DNA of 64,000 bases from Coptis chinensis (GCA_015680905.1 CM027377.1:39022501-39086500); one strand, 5' to 3'. Positions 21,934-33,824 are shown, counted from the stretch's first letter. Notes: a model not told the origin generated them from the letters alone. Numbers and translations are program-made.

Positions 21934-24900
21934 TTAAAAATGTGATAATGCAACTATTACAATCAGGTTAGACTTTGCATCAAAGTTTCGCAAATTAGGT
22001 TGGTCCTCAAGAATAGATTGGAAGTCGGTTGGTGCATCTAGTTCATCAACTCGACTTGTCAATCGCCTAGGTGAATTTATCACTACCCACCAATTAGGAT
22101 TTCTCAAATCCTTTGAGTAAAATACTTGACTAGCCTCGGAAGCAAGAATCGCCGGCTCATCAATATACTGATCAACACTCTTTAGCCTATTGAGATTAAC
22201 CATCACCAAATTAGAATCTTGACAAAGTTTACAACCATTGGTCTTGTCCTCCACCTTCACCCAATTGCAATAAAAGACAACATGCTGGAAGGTCGTATAG
22301 TCCAGCTCTATTATCTGTTCGATAACCCCATACCACTTAGTCGATGCATCAATGGGATTTTTGTCCTTCCTACTTGACGTAAATGTAGTGATTGCATTCA
22401 TGCAAACACCACTGTCTTGTGTAGCAACTGTTTCATCATGCGACCTAGTAGAGAACACAAAACCATTAACACGATACTTTTTATACGTTTTAGCTTTGAA
22501 CAATGGTCCTTGGACAAATCGCCATAAGTCACAATTTGTGTCTTTTTCAGCCAACAACTGTGAAGTGAAAAAAAAAACGACAATTAGAAAGTTAAAAGTA
22601 CAAATTGTAATATCCTAGTAAACTAAATACATGAATAGAAGAAAACAATACCTTGTCATATAACCACACAATGAACTCAGTTTGTATCTCCACTTCTGTC
22701 TTTGCTATCCCTTTTCTTTTACCACGTGCACTTGCTTGCAAGGCACGATACTCACTGCAATTTGTTTATGCAGTTTGACATGACTATTTATTATGACTTT
22801 CTAGACTAGTAATTTCAAGTCAAATGTGTCAAAAAAGAAATCAAACCTATAATGTTCATCAAGCTTTTCGACGCCTAGTCGAAAAAAGAACCCATCTACG
22901 GATTTTTGTATCCATTGTTCCTTGCCTAGGGTCACGCTTTTACCCTCAAGTATAGGCCCCTCATCACAATACTCTCCATCTTCATCTAGAAACACCTCAC
23001 GAGTAGCTTTGTGATTTCCATCCCGTGAATTTGGCATGTACTCCATAGCATACCTAAATGATTCGAAACAATATAGGACTCTTAATAGAGCCTTCAACAT
23101 AGCGTTTATTGCTCGGAATATTTTTACACTCCTTCATTGCCCTATTAAAATAAACAAATCCAAAATTGTACTTAGTAGTTTCGATGATAATTGCCATTAA
23201 ATATGAAATAAAGGTAAAATTGTACATACCGTTCAAATGGATACATCCACCTAGGATACACGGGTCCACAAATCAGCCCTTCATCAGCCAAATGCACCAA
23301 AAGGTGGATGCTGATATCAAAAAAAGCGGTTGGAAAATACTTTTCCAACACACACAATGCCTCTGCTACCATGTATTTGGCAACTTGGATTTCCTTTCGG
23401 ATTAAGACTTTTGAACATAGGAGATTAAAGAATAAGCTAATCTGGTGAATAGCTCTACGCAAATCACGATGTTTTGGAAAAGCGTGTTGAAGCAAAACTG
23501 GAAGCAAGTAACACATAATGACGTGATAGTCGTGTGATTTCATTGTAAGCAAACCAAGAGGACTCAAAGTGACAACATTTTTTAAATTCGACAAAAAACC
23601 TGAAGGAAGCTTCAAGTTCTTCAAAATTGTGCAAAACTCAAGTTTCTCATCTTTATTCAAGACAAATGGGGCCATTGGTTTAACAGATCTCCCTGTGATT
23701 GGGTCTGTTTGCATCCACTGACCACTATGAATCCCCATTTTCTTCAAATCCTCTCTCGCTTTAACTGTATCCTTTGTTTTCTCTTTCTTGTCAAGAATCG
23801 CATTTATTATGTGTTCTGCCACATTCTTCTCATTGTGCATCACATCAATAACATGTCGAATCTTATGTTTCGGCCAATATTCCATTTCAAAGAGAATAGA
23901 CCTCTTATACCATGCTTCAGTAACTTCATAATCTTCATCATCTCCAATAGCAACCACATCTACATCATCTACACTCCGTTTGGCACCTTTTAATACTTTA
24001 CCAGGTACATAATGGACACGACTTAGCATTTTCTCAATTACTTCTCCCTTTAACCTTGGTGGAGGGGGGTTTAACTCTTTTGTCTTAAGTCCTAAGTACT
24101 TGCCCTGCCTAAATGGGTGATCAGATTTAAGAAACATCCGGTAATTTGTATAAACGATCTTCCTTGCATTCCCAAGATGCATAGACGGAGTTTCATCACC
24201 ACAAATAGGACAAGCTTTGTAACCATGTGTTACACGGTACCGATAAGTTACCATACGAGGTAAATCATGAATCCCCACATCAACATAGCCCTCAAAGTAA
24301 AGTGCTCTCTTTTGTACATGTCATAAGCTGCCACCCCTTCTTTCCATAACTGTTGTAACTCATCAACTAGTGGTTGAAGAAATACATCAATGTTTTGACT
24401 TCGGTGCCTTCGCCCCGGTATTAATAATGACATCATATGGAACTCAGATTTCATGCACAAAGGCGGAGGGAGATTATAAGGAACTATGTAAACAAAGGCC
24501 AACAATCGTAACAGTGGATTGAACTCCACGTGGATTGAATCCATCGGTTGCAATCCCAAGCCAAACATTACGCCCTTCCTTAGCAAAGTCCGGCCAATCA
24601 TCTTTACATGTCTTCCACTGAAGTGAATCGATTGGGTTTCGCGATATAATTCCAAGAAGGTGTCGCTCTATTGTGCCATGTCATTTCGCGCTATCCATGC
24701 TATTGTGTACAACCTCTTGAGTCTTGGAATCAAAGGAAAATGTCTCAATACTTTTCGCCTCTTTTGTTTCTTTCTTCCCGTTTTTCCCTCCTTCACTTTG
24801 TATCTAGGTGTTTCACATTGAGGACATACCGTTAAGTCAACTTCAGATCTTCCAATATAACATACAGTTGTTTTCGCATGCATCTATACACTTGGCTTTC

Positions 24901-25557
24901 ATTCCCAAATCTTTTAACATTGCCTTCATTACGGGATACTTTAAAGGCAACGTGTTTCCTTCCGCAACCATTTTCTTAACATGGACAAGAGCGCTGGGGT
25001 CACTTGTTTTCCGACCAATTATATTGCTTCTTCAAGTTTTGTAGGTCCACCACGCCGAGAGTTGTTATAGGAGCCTCGCATGAAGGGTATAATTTTTCTT
25101 CCGCTTTTTGTTTATATTCATTATACCTTTTACCCAAATCTGGTTCAAGAACATATGGTGGTTCCAAATCTTCCCCCTCACTTTCATCGCCTCCATTCAA
25201 AATCACCGCTAGCCCTTCATGTATGCCATAAGCAACGCCAACAAGATTCCCCATTCTAAGTCCTTCACCTCATCGTTTTTTTCTGATCTCGGTCTACCAT
25301 TCGATCCTTATATGGGTTCTTACCATGTAAAACCCATACACGTATATGTTGATTCTATACCATGCAAAATCAAATGTTTTCTCACTATATCAAACGGAAA
25401 CCTTTTCCTATTTCGCACTTATTACAAGGGCAAGGACACGTGGTCGATGTAAGGTCCTTGTCACTAGCAAATTGAATAAAATCCGACACCCTTGCTTGTA
25501 TACAATCCCAAATCTGTCAATTTCATTCATCCAATCCTTTGGAATTGGTTGAGACAT
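21934..25557 (-). pseudogene. TNP2-type CACTA transposase
   Basis: The catalytic partner that cuts the element ends. Minus-strand order is typical: transposase-associated domain from ATG at 25557 (PIPKDWMNEIDRF, then a CPCNKC motif and HLILHGIES); zinc-like CPQCETPRY at about 24810; TNP2 core 24655-23170 with HYVPGK and KACPICGDETPSMHL, KIVYTNYRMFL; DUF4218 region with CVLEKYFPTAFFDISIHLL and GPVYPRWMYPFERY at 23400-23230; DUF4216 region 22557-21934 with WYGVIEQIIELDY and VVFYCNWV. Several frameshifts (near 24270, 24660, 24890, 25000, 25440) break it. The C-terminal exons are largely open. Assignment is secure; activity is unlikely. Confidence 0.9.
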
Positions 25558-26736
25558 CTTGCAAAATAACTCCTTACACTACACCGTTTAGAATAAAATA
25601 AAATCTACACAAAATAGTTTAGAGGCAAAAGGATGAAAGTGACTTTGAGCTTGCAATATGACATATCTGACCACAACTATTTACTTAACTTCATTATACC
25701 AAATCAGGGAGTTCCTTCAATATGCAAGTCTAGTATAGGTAATAGCAGAGTATCATTTTTTTTCGGTAGAAATATCGGCAAAGTATCAAACCACTAAGGT
25801 AAGTATACTCAATATTTTAATCCAGTCACCATAACAAATTTGACAAGGAAACACTAAAGAAAAGTACAAACACTCGAGTTCACTCATGACAATGACGACA
25901 AGATATTTGTCCAAATAATGACATATAAGAAAAGATCTCTCAAAGTCAGTTTTAACACCATCGATTAGTTTACTTACCACAATCATTTTACTTGAAAAAA
26001 AACCATAGGATAAAACAACGATAATAACATGTAAACAGATAATAACCACAAAGATGCATTTCCACAAACAATCCAGAGACTCAAAAGAAGAGTTCAAACA
26101 GCATAGTATTCATATATTGAATAGTACTAATAGAGCATACCCATTACATGCCTGATTAAACCAACAAACTGAAACAGAGAACTAACAACTCCCAAAAACA
26201 ATTGTTTTTTTATGCCTGATTGTTATGTAATTTGCGTTTTTCTTGGTTACAAAATTATTTGCGTGAGTTTCTAATGGGCTTTGAATTTTATATTGTATGA
26301 ACTCAAATATAAATATTTGCGTGGGTTTCTGCTATGAATTTTATAATTTGCGTGTGCTATGAATTTTATATAATATTTGCGTGGGTTTCCTATGAATTTT
26401 ATATTGCCCAACTATGAATTTCCTACACTATGGGGGCATATGTGTGAGCAATGTCTACTTGCAGGCCCAAGTCCCCCCGTGTACTCATAGTTTAAATCCA
26501 AGTCCTCATTGCAAGAGATCAATTATCTATCACAAGTAAGGGAAGAAAAAGTAAAAGGGACAAACAAAGTAAAATAGTAAAGTGAAAAGATGGTCTTAAG
26601 TCTAAATACACTAAAGAACACCCACTGTAGAGAAATCTATTATATGGTCTTGCACTAGGTCATTGAATTTCAGTACAAAAACATCAAATCCTAGGCTCTC
26701 TGATCAAAGTTTCTTTAGAAGAAAGGAAACGTACAT
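25558..26736. other. 5' region of the CACTA transposase gene, with short repeats
   Basis: Non-coding. From about 26240 to 26425 an imperfect repeat of ATTTGCGTGGGTTTC...CTATGAATTTTATA occurs about five times; the same unit returns at 27240-27345. The TNP2 promoter should lie between here and the right terminus. Open frame 25786-26097 has no family support. Confidence 0.5.
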
Positions 26737-26894
26737 ATGGGTGTTGCAGGGACTTTGGAATATCTTTCTAGTTCGCTAAGCAGTAACCATGAAAAGAGCA
26801 AGAAAAATAAACTATTGCAAACTGGGGAACTTATGGTCAGTATGGACTGTGATGGGTGTGAGCTTAAAGTTAAGAAAACCCTCTCTTCTGAAAG
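26737..26894 (+). pseudogene. Captured first exon of a HIPP (heavy-metal-associated isoprenylated) gene
   Basis: HIPPs are small plant metal-binding proteins with an HMA domain and a C-terminal isoprenylation site. This exon starts MGVAGTLEYLSSSLSS, a hallmark of the group, then KKNKLLQTGELMVSMDCDGC, giving the metal-binding M-D-C-D-G-C motif, then ELKVKKTLSS. It ends at GAAAG|GTATCT, a good splice donor at 26894/26895. The second exon with the rest of the HMA domain and the CaaX tail is not found downstream. It lies opposite in strand to the other captured pieces and upstream of the transposase, in the promoter side of the element. Confidence 0.88.
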
Positions 26895-27719
26895 GTATCT
26901 CTACTACTTAACCCCTTAAAATGTATTTGCATATATAAAGCAGCGCATATGATACATAATATGGTTGTACTCAAAACAACAAACCATATGATAGTGGGTA
27001 TAGGTTAGAATATAATAGGTAGATTGAGCAAATAGTATACTAACACAGGCTATTGTATACGAAACTGACATGTAAGGACTCGGAAGCACAGGGACCGTGA
27101 ATAGGACATATACTCACCATCGAAGCAGAATTTAGGATATCGCAGCGGCGCAATGGGATGAGATTCGCATACTCCCAATTTCAAGTCAAGTAAACGGGGA
27201 AAGAATTCCCAATCTTTGTCTGAATGAGGGAGATTCAATACTTGCATGGGTTTCCTGCTATGAATTTTATATTTGCGTGTGCTATGAATTTTATATAATA
27301 TTTGTGTGGGTTTCCTGCTATGAATTTTATCTCTCAACTCAAATATTTTGAACCTGCTTTTCTCCAGCTTTTCTTTTATTTTTTGATCTCTCCTTAACTG
27401 GTTTGATGGTGTACAAGGAAAACTAAAGGTCTCGTACACTAGGCTTCAGTATATTTTAGCATAACAAGTTCAGTAATGCCTAAGGTGCTTGTTTGGCATG
27501 CTTCAACAGCACATACTTCTCAGTAGTGTGTGTCAGGTGTACATGGATGGATAACCAAGAAAACTTATTTGAAGAACACAAGATATCAAATAAAAATCAA
27601 AAATTTTTGTTGTATTTCAAAATAAATATCATACCTTTGAAGCAAACTAGCACCGAAATTACTTGCAATGGTGGATTAAACACCTAGAGGAGTGTGAAAA
27701 AAAAGCATAAAAGTGGAAA
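26895..27719. other. CACTA interior, repeats, no gene
   Basis: Begins as the likely HIPP intron. Contains three further copies of the GGGTTTCCTGCTATGAATTTTAT unit (27240-27345). Minus-strand open frame 27050-27439 is largely made by these repeats and is not supported as a gene. Confidence 0.5.
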
Positions 27720-28221
27720 TTAGTTAATGAAAAAAAAACATAAAAAGCATAAGAAGAAGGAAAAGGAAGAGAAAAACTACCGGATGCCTGCGGTGGTGGT
27801 AAGAAGTGTTGTTTGGTTGAGAGAGAGAGAGAGAGGGATGTCGGTGGTATGGCGAAGTGTTTGTTTGTTTGGTTGAAAAACAGGGGATGAAAAAATATAA
27901 AAGAGAGAAGAGAGAAGAGAGAAGAGAGAAGAGCGCGGTTTTTTTTTCGCCCAAAATTCTAATTTTCGATTTTATTTAGTTTCTATTATATATATATATA
28001 TTTTTTTAATCTAGTTTTTATTATCTTAATAACCTTTACGGTTTTATGTCAAAACAAAACTTTATAAATACTTTACAAATTAATTCTCAAATCGGGGAAA
28101 ATTAACTAACACATTATTTGCAATTTTAACACTAAATAAACGTTAGGAACTTAGTTACGCCTAAAAAGCGTTAGTAAACAAAAAAAAGTGTCGTTCTTCG
28201 ATTTTTGTTTTTGGTGTAGTG
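27720..28221. repeat. CACTA right subterminal region and terminus
   Basis: GA-rich low complexity (27820-27835, 27901-27937), then T-rich sequence with inverted copies of the left-end motif: TTTACGGTTTTA at about 28035, AGTTACGCC and AAGCGTTAG at 28150-28175. The terminus reads GGTGTAGTG, followed by TGT target duplication. The repeat array is much thinner than on the left. Confidence 0.85.
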
Positions 28222-28224
28222 TGT

Positions 28225-28388
28225 TCTAATTTCCGTATTATGCTATGTTTCTTTCCTATTTTTGTACACGTTTTCACGGATTGGATTACGGCGACATTAA
28301 TCGCGACCCACCAATAGTATTATTCGATCTTTCCGTGCAATGATTTGGCAAAGGGTGGAGGATACAACCTCATCAGGTTGCACCCTAC
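28225..28388 (+). pseudogene. ORF3, 3' part after the CACTA insertion
   Basis: Resumes exactly after the right TGT. A frame with CNDLAKGGGYNLIRLHPTPPP ends at TAA about 28386. Its relation to 10163-10689 is positional; I cannot confirm a shared frame because several shifts intervene. Confidence 0.45.
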
Positions 28389-29712
28389 ACCCCCGCCGTA
28401 AGTGGGGCTTAATATGTTAGCAATAATAGATGATAAATAGCGGGAAGCCCGGCAAATTATCATGGCATGGCAGATCGCTGAACTAACCTCACTTCTTTAT
28501 AGAAAAGAGGATGAGGAAGATGATGAATAAAGCGGGGAGATAAGGTAAGTTTTAATTCTAGTTAGTGTCCGCTTATGTCCCAAGCAATTTGATTCTTGTT
28601 AACCCCATAATGGGTGGAACTCTTATAGAGTTCGCGTCGGTTTTATATTAGTATGTTTTAACCTTGTTTTGCAGATGTTCCAGAATTTCACGCGTTTCCA
28701 TGGTATTTTTCTACCCTCTTTATTTAAATGCTTTGAGGACAAAGCATGCTTCTTGTTTGGGGGGGGGGGGGGCATAGAAACACGTGTAATTAAGGCATCT
28801 GCTAGGATATAAATATGTATAATATGCATTTGTTTTCTAGTTAAAATTTCAAAAAAAATTCAAAAATATAAATAAATAAGTTCATGCTATACACTTAGGA
28901 ATATTGGTATTGTTTTATTTCTCTGTGCTCTTAATAATCTAGAAGTCTCACGTAGCTTTTGCATTAGAATAATTTTTAGAAACTTAAGTTAATATGTAGG
29001 TAATAATCTTTGCATCTATCTATAAATATATTACATGAGTATCTATGATTGTTAGCAACAAGTTTCTGAACTCTAGGCTAAAGTACTTATTTTACAAATC
29101 CTGTAAGAATATAGCCTAAAGCCTTATATGAGTGGAACATTTGAGAAATAAACACAAGGGAGAAGTAAAACCGGATAGAGAAATCACACATCCACTTGCT
29201 TGATCACTATGCCATATCCTTAGCTTAAAATTTAGGCCCTTTTGGATCGATATAGCCGTAAATTCAAACCTATGAATTATTTTCCGCTTAGTCAGCCCCT
29301 CGAGCCTTTCTTTAGCCTTTCATAAACCACAAATCTTTTACCCCTGTTACAAAACAAAAAAAATAAAAAAATTCAACCTACCCAATTTAGATAAGTCTGA
29401 GATTAGAATGAGGAAGAAAAAGAAGAAGAAAACCCGCGGTAAACAAAAAGTTAGTTAATTGCTTGAAAAAATAAAGAAAAGAAGTTTTCATCCAAAGAAA
29501 AGAAAAATAAAAATAGAAATAAAATAAAAACTCCAAAAAAAATAGAATAAAAGGAGTCAAAAGCCAAAGAAAAAGAAAAAAAAAATGGCTAAGGATGGAA
29601 ACAAAGTGTAGAAGCAAAAGTAAATAACAAGGTTTTATCTAGTTACATAATATGAAGACTCTATTATCTCAGACTTGTCCTTTCTGAATATCCATTTCCT
29701 TCCTTCTTAAAC
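28389..29712 (+). other. Element B 3' region, first part, with polypurine-like G-run
   Basis: Non-coding. A TTTGAGGACAAAGCA box (28732-28746) is followed by TTGTTT and a run of 14 G (28759-28772), a third internal polypurine-like site that has grown by slippage. 28773-29712 matches the reverse complement of 45830-46900 (element C) and 57270-58330 (element D). The A/G-rich section at 29390-29600 gives a spurious minus-strand frame. The Tat element inserts at 29712/29713. Confidence 0.75.
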
Positions 29713-30190
29713 TGTTTCGACCAAATATGATCAAAACACCAAGTGTTGATGAAAAGACGAAGAACGTAGAAAAGTAATTAGAAAAATGATGGTGATCGGG
29801 GAATGATGAGATCAGACCTTGCGGGTTGCCTACGCACTCCAAATTATCGGTGGGATCAAGTCTCAAGAACGTAGTTTTGAATGAAAAATAGTTTGGTATT
29901 TATATAGGTAGAGTAGAGAGTCCTTGTAGCTCAAGTATTCTTGTAGCTTGAGTCATTGGATAGAATATAACTCTCAACCGATAATTATCTCTTTGATAAG
30001 AAACGAACCGGACATAAATTAACGACATTAGTGGCAAGCCATGTGGCTAAGGTTCAGCCTTAGACACATGAGTTAATGAGCCCGCATCGATTCATGGTAT
30101 CGAAATTGGGCTTTAGCCCCGCCGATTAAAAACGAATAAAGTGGAGATTCCTACCAATAAACGTTCGACACGTAGGTGGGGGTCGAAACA
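29713..30190 (-). repeat. 3' LTR of the Tat/Retand-type element
   Basis: 478 bp, near-identical to 41346-41827, differing by small indels and scattered substitutions, which implies a moderately recent insertion. Terminal inverted repeat TGTTTCGACC / GGTCGAAACA. Confidence 0.96.
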
Positions 30191-30204
30191 CCGCCCCTCT
30201 TTGG
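30191..30204 (-). other. Polypurine tract of the Tat/Retand-type element
   Basis: On the minus strand CCAAAGAGGGGCGG immediately precedes the LTR start TGTTTCG; this is the expected position and composition for the plus-strand primer. Confidence 0.85.
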
Positions 30205-31392
30205 CATGCGCTAACAAAGTTCATATGGTAAAGAAGAAAAAAAAAATGAGCGTAATGTATAATGAAGTGTCGCTCGAAAAGAAATAATTGGAAAAATTAA
30301 TCAAAAAAAAAAATTTGTGAATTATCGTGAACGAAATAATGTCAAACTAACGTAAACGGGACGCAATGTAGTTAAATAAAAGATGACCGAAAATGCACAG
30401 AAAAAAATAAAATATGCACAGAAATAAAATTGCAAAAAAAATTCGATTGGCGAAAACCGTACCGAACGCGTCACGTAATAATACAAAATTTGAATTCGAC
30501 AATGCGTGCCAACGGAATAGCGAAACTTGGATTATACCGTTGAAAATTAAATGTAGGGGCAGTTTAGTAATAATAGTAATAAAAGGAAGTTAAATAGGAA
30601 TTGGACTCAAAGTGTTCGGATGAGATAAGAATTGAGAGTAGAGATGAAGTTGGAGTTGGAGAAGAATCCCACCAACACTGGAAAACCCGCTCATAATCCT
30701 ATATAAGTGCTGGGGCCGCATATCCCAATCCAGAAAAAACAATGTACGCTCATCCAACATAACAAACGTAGGCAAGAGAAGTTTTGATGTCGCATAAAGC
30801 TCGTCTTCTTCCGTATTACTGCTGCTTTTGAACGTTGTGTGCCATCTTCCATCGAACAGGCACTTGTTCAGCTCATCTTAGATTTTCGGTAATTAAAACT
30901 TTACTCCTTATACTCCTTGTATTGATCCCATCAAACCGTACTTATGTCTAGGTTAAAACTCCACACCTTGATAGCACTAGGTATAACCATCCTCTTAACC
31001 TTATCACAAGGAGGATTCAACCTGTCTAGGTGGGGAAAACACTAAGCGGTGGTGCTGATTTTCGTGGGTCGTTTCCATCATCAGCGAGCATGTGAAAAAG
31101 AAATCTCGCGTCTTTGCCCATAGAGAAAACGACCTTACCTTGGCTTGTAAGGGTTGAACATAGGTGGCGACAAAAATAAAAAATATATTAACTTTTTTTT
31201 TTTTTTCGGTGAGAAAGACGGTGAGAAATAGATATTGACGATGGCGCTCATACTGACAAAAATATATCACCTGTTGAACATAGTCTCATATTTTTCTATC
31301 TCGGTGAGAAAGAGATACTGACAAAAATATCACCGACAAAAATATATTAACATAGGTGAAGACCTGCTGGAGAAGATGGTGAGGAAGAGATA
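30205..31392. other. 3' region of Tat element between LTR and antisense gene
   Basis: No protein family. Read on the plus strand this is upstream of the antisense gene and may hold its promoter: a TATATAAG at about 30700 (CCTATATAAGTGCTGGGG) lies about 700 bp before the first coding piece. Around 31190-31400 a phrase GATATTGACGATGGCGCTCAT occurs twice (about 31230 and 31390), with other local duplications. Confidence 0.45.
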
Positions 31393-33824
31393 TTGACGAT
31401 GGCGCTCATGTTCAAATTTGATGTTAACAAATATGATACGGTGCATCGCCAGTTAATGAAGGGCACCGTACCTGCTCTTTTTAATATGGCCAAAGTGTAT
31501 CCGGAACTAAAATTACAAAGCATGATACGGTACCGTGCCAGCCAAGGAGGGGCACCGTACCTGTGTTGCCTTGATATGACCCGGTTCACCCTTGTGGAGC
31601 TAGTGCATCTGGTTTTTGAGCTATCTGACCCGGTTTTTTTTTTTAGCAGGTAGAAATGACTGTATTACACGGATGAAAGATAATCGAGAAGAAAAAAAAA
31701 ACTCGATGACGATCGGAGACTTGGTGAGGTGGAAAGAAGGTGACAAATACAACGACTACCTGAAACCGCGTCGATGGTCGCTTAAGGAAATACAGAAAAT
31801 ACTAGGACTCGAGAAATTTGAGATGGAAGAAGTGTACGAATTTAAAATGAAAGTCGAAGAAGATGAAGTAGTAATGGCTTACACACAATTAAATTGCAGG
31901 AATACAATTCCGTTGAACAAAGAAATTGCGCAATTATTGGAGTGGTGGCAAATTGCACCGGGACAACTGCCAATATAGTTCTGGTTAATCTTTACGAGAG
32001 CGCACCGTTTACAAAATGAATTTAACAGAAGGTTTGGGGCTCAAGAAATCTTCGCGTTGATATGACCGAAAGCCATACTGATGAAAGGGTACATAAAATT
32101 TGAAGTTGAATTCAAGGATTCAAACAGAACTTTTAAAGGGTTCCCAAAAGTATACACCGGATGGGATAGATTTCTATACCGCTTGCGAGGGAAGTGGAAT
32201 CCGACAGAGTTTAAAGTGCCGAACAAATTTCGAGGTAAGCCAAAACATAAGTATTGAAAATTGTACAACGAGTAAACTGTTGACTGACACGAGCTATTTT
32301 GTGTCTAACAGAAAATGCGAGTACACTACCAAACATTGAATTGGACAAGGAAGTGGATAACAACCTTCGTTTCTTCTTTCATGAATGTTCTGACGAAAGA
32401 TTGGTAGATCTGAGCTATTTCGATGATATTGTTGATTTCCAACACTATAGGGGTATTGAACAACAGCTCGATAGGTCCAAGGAGACACATAGTGAAATGG
32501 CGAAGAAGAATAAGATTCTCATAAATGCAATATTTGGCAGCGATAGCAATAGTGAAAAAGAAGATGGAACAGAATTAACACAGCGAGAATTAGTGCTGAG
32601 CTTGCCAAACACAAATAGCAAATTGTACAAAAGAAGATGTTCCACAAGAAAACAGGCGAACGGAGACCAAGAGAGACAACCAACGTTACAATGTATGATG
32701 CCTCGAGGGGACGAGACTACAATGCACAAAACAGCCCAGACGAAATAAAGTACATTCTCAACACAAAGAGGAAAAGGTATGTACCGTAGAAAACATATAT
32801 ATGTAAAAGTGTGGGGAGATGTAATATCTCGCTCTGGTTTGGTATATATAGGAAACGAATGGCGGGGAAAAAGAACTAAACCGTGATACTTACAAAAGAT
32901 AGTGCAAATAAGAACACAAAGTCGGTGAAAGAAAACAAACGGCAAAACAAAATGGGGAGCAAAGAATCCAACCACCACCGGAAAGTAACCGTCGGGGTAA
33001 TACTACTCATGGAGGAAAACCACGTAATCTGTTAATAAAGAAGTGGACCGTTGACTTTTACTATTGCGTTAGGACGGTAAAGAAATTTATGTCCAACACT
33101 AAACCGATGAAATTGGTAGATGAAGCAAAGATGTTCAAGTCTGGACGACGAAGCGAAGGTATCGCCAGAGACCACGCCAATGGAGGGGCTCGAAAAATAT
33201 CAAAATTGTGACCAGAATACGGAGAACATCGGAGAATATGACAGAGCAGTGTCAATGATTTTCGATACTATGAACCAGGTATGATAGTATTTTTTTTTTA
33301 TCATTTATTGCAAACTTGTGTTTAATTCTGAAAGATTGATGAAAACAGATATTTTTCGCCGCAGGTTAAAACGGCGGTAGTACGGGCCAAAGAAATTCAT
33401 GAAAAAGTTGCGAAGAAAAGTATCGATCCGAATGAAGTCAATGCCGTAGAAGAAATAGAGAAAGTGAAAATACTCAACCGAAAATTGGAAGAGGCAAACA
33501 AAGCGTTAAAGTTTAAACCAACAGCAGAGAGTTAGAAGAAGAAAACAAAACTTAACCGGTTGGACGGAAGAAGCCGAGAAGAGATCGTACGAAGACTTTG
33601 GGAAAGCCTGTGAGATAATGGAAGAACACAAACACTTAAAAGCAGATGTGATAGAATTAAAGGCACTCGTGGTGACCAAAGATCAGGAACTTAAACGCGC
33701 AAAAAAGAGGGAGAAAAATAACAAGTTTAATGACAGATTTAAACGAGCGGCTCGGCCAAAATCACGCGTGCAAATGGCACTTTGTGAATCGTCCGTGAAG
33801 ACAATTGACGAGAGACTTTAATAG
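31393..33824 (+). pseudogene. Antisense intron-containing gene of the Tat element (putative gypsy-type extra ORF)
   Basis: Runs opposite to gag-pol. Coding pieces in order: 31393-31610; 31671-32234, with RWSLKEIQKILGLEKFE, LLEWWQIAPGQLPI, then after a stop/frameshift at 31976 VYTGWDRFLYRLRGKWNP; 32312-32776; 32852-33278; 33365-33824. Three introns with GT-AG ends fit between them: 32235-32311, 32777-32851, 33279-33364 (77, 75, 86 bp). The C-terminal half is charged and coiled-coil-like (KILNRKLEEANKAL, KADVIELKALVVTKDQELKR), and a basic KRKRKRMAGKKN at the second junction resembles a nuclear signal. The pattern recalls the 'putative gypsy type transposon' family (GW-F-x-R..W block, then coiled coil). 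Extra ORFs in either orientation are known in Tat elements. This copy has stops. Confidence 0.72.

Larger units (their letters stand above)
10690..28221 (-). mobile_element. CACTA (En/Spm) transposon with captured host gene fragments
   Basis: The left end reads CACTATACCAAAA on the plus strand; the right end read on the minus strand is CACTACACCAAAA. Both are flanked by the 3-bp target duplication TGT (10687-10689 and 28222-28224), the size usual for CACTA elements. Length is 17,532 bp. Subterminal repeats are dense on the left. The TNP2-type transposase (21934-25557) and TNPA-type gene (19964-21709) are on the minus strand. Downstream of them, same strand, lie fragments of CNOT9, FAR1-related, pyruvate kinase and eIF3e genes; a HIPP exon lies on the plus strand near the right end. 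It is inserted in ORF3 of element B. Confidence 0.95.

Noticed and set aside
28755-28772. G14 run as a quadruplex or regulatory site
   Set aside because: It stands at the position of the polypurine-like TTTGGGGG site of sister elements and is best explained by slippage in that site.
32445-32978. 177-residue minus-strand frame
   Set aside because: Shadow of the antisense gene's charged coding strand, giving a Phe/Leu/Cys-rich translation; it also overlaps its second intron.
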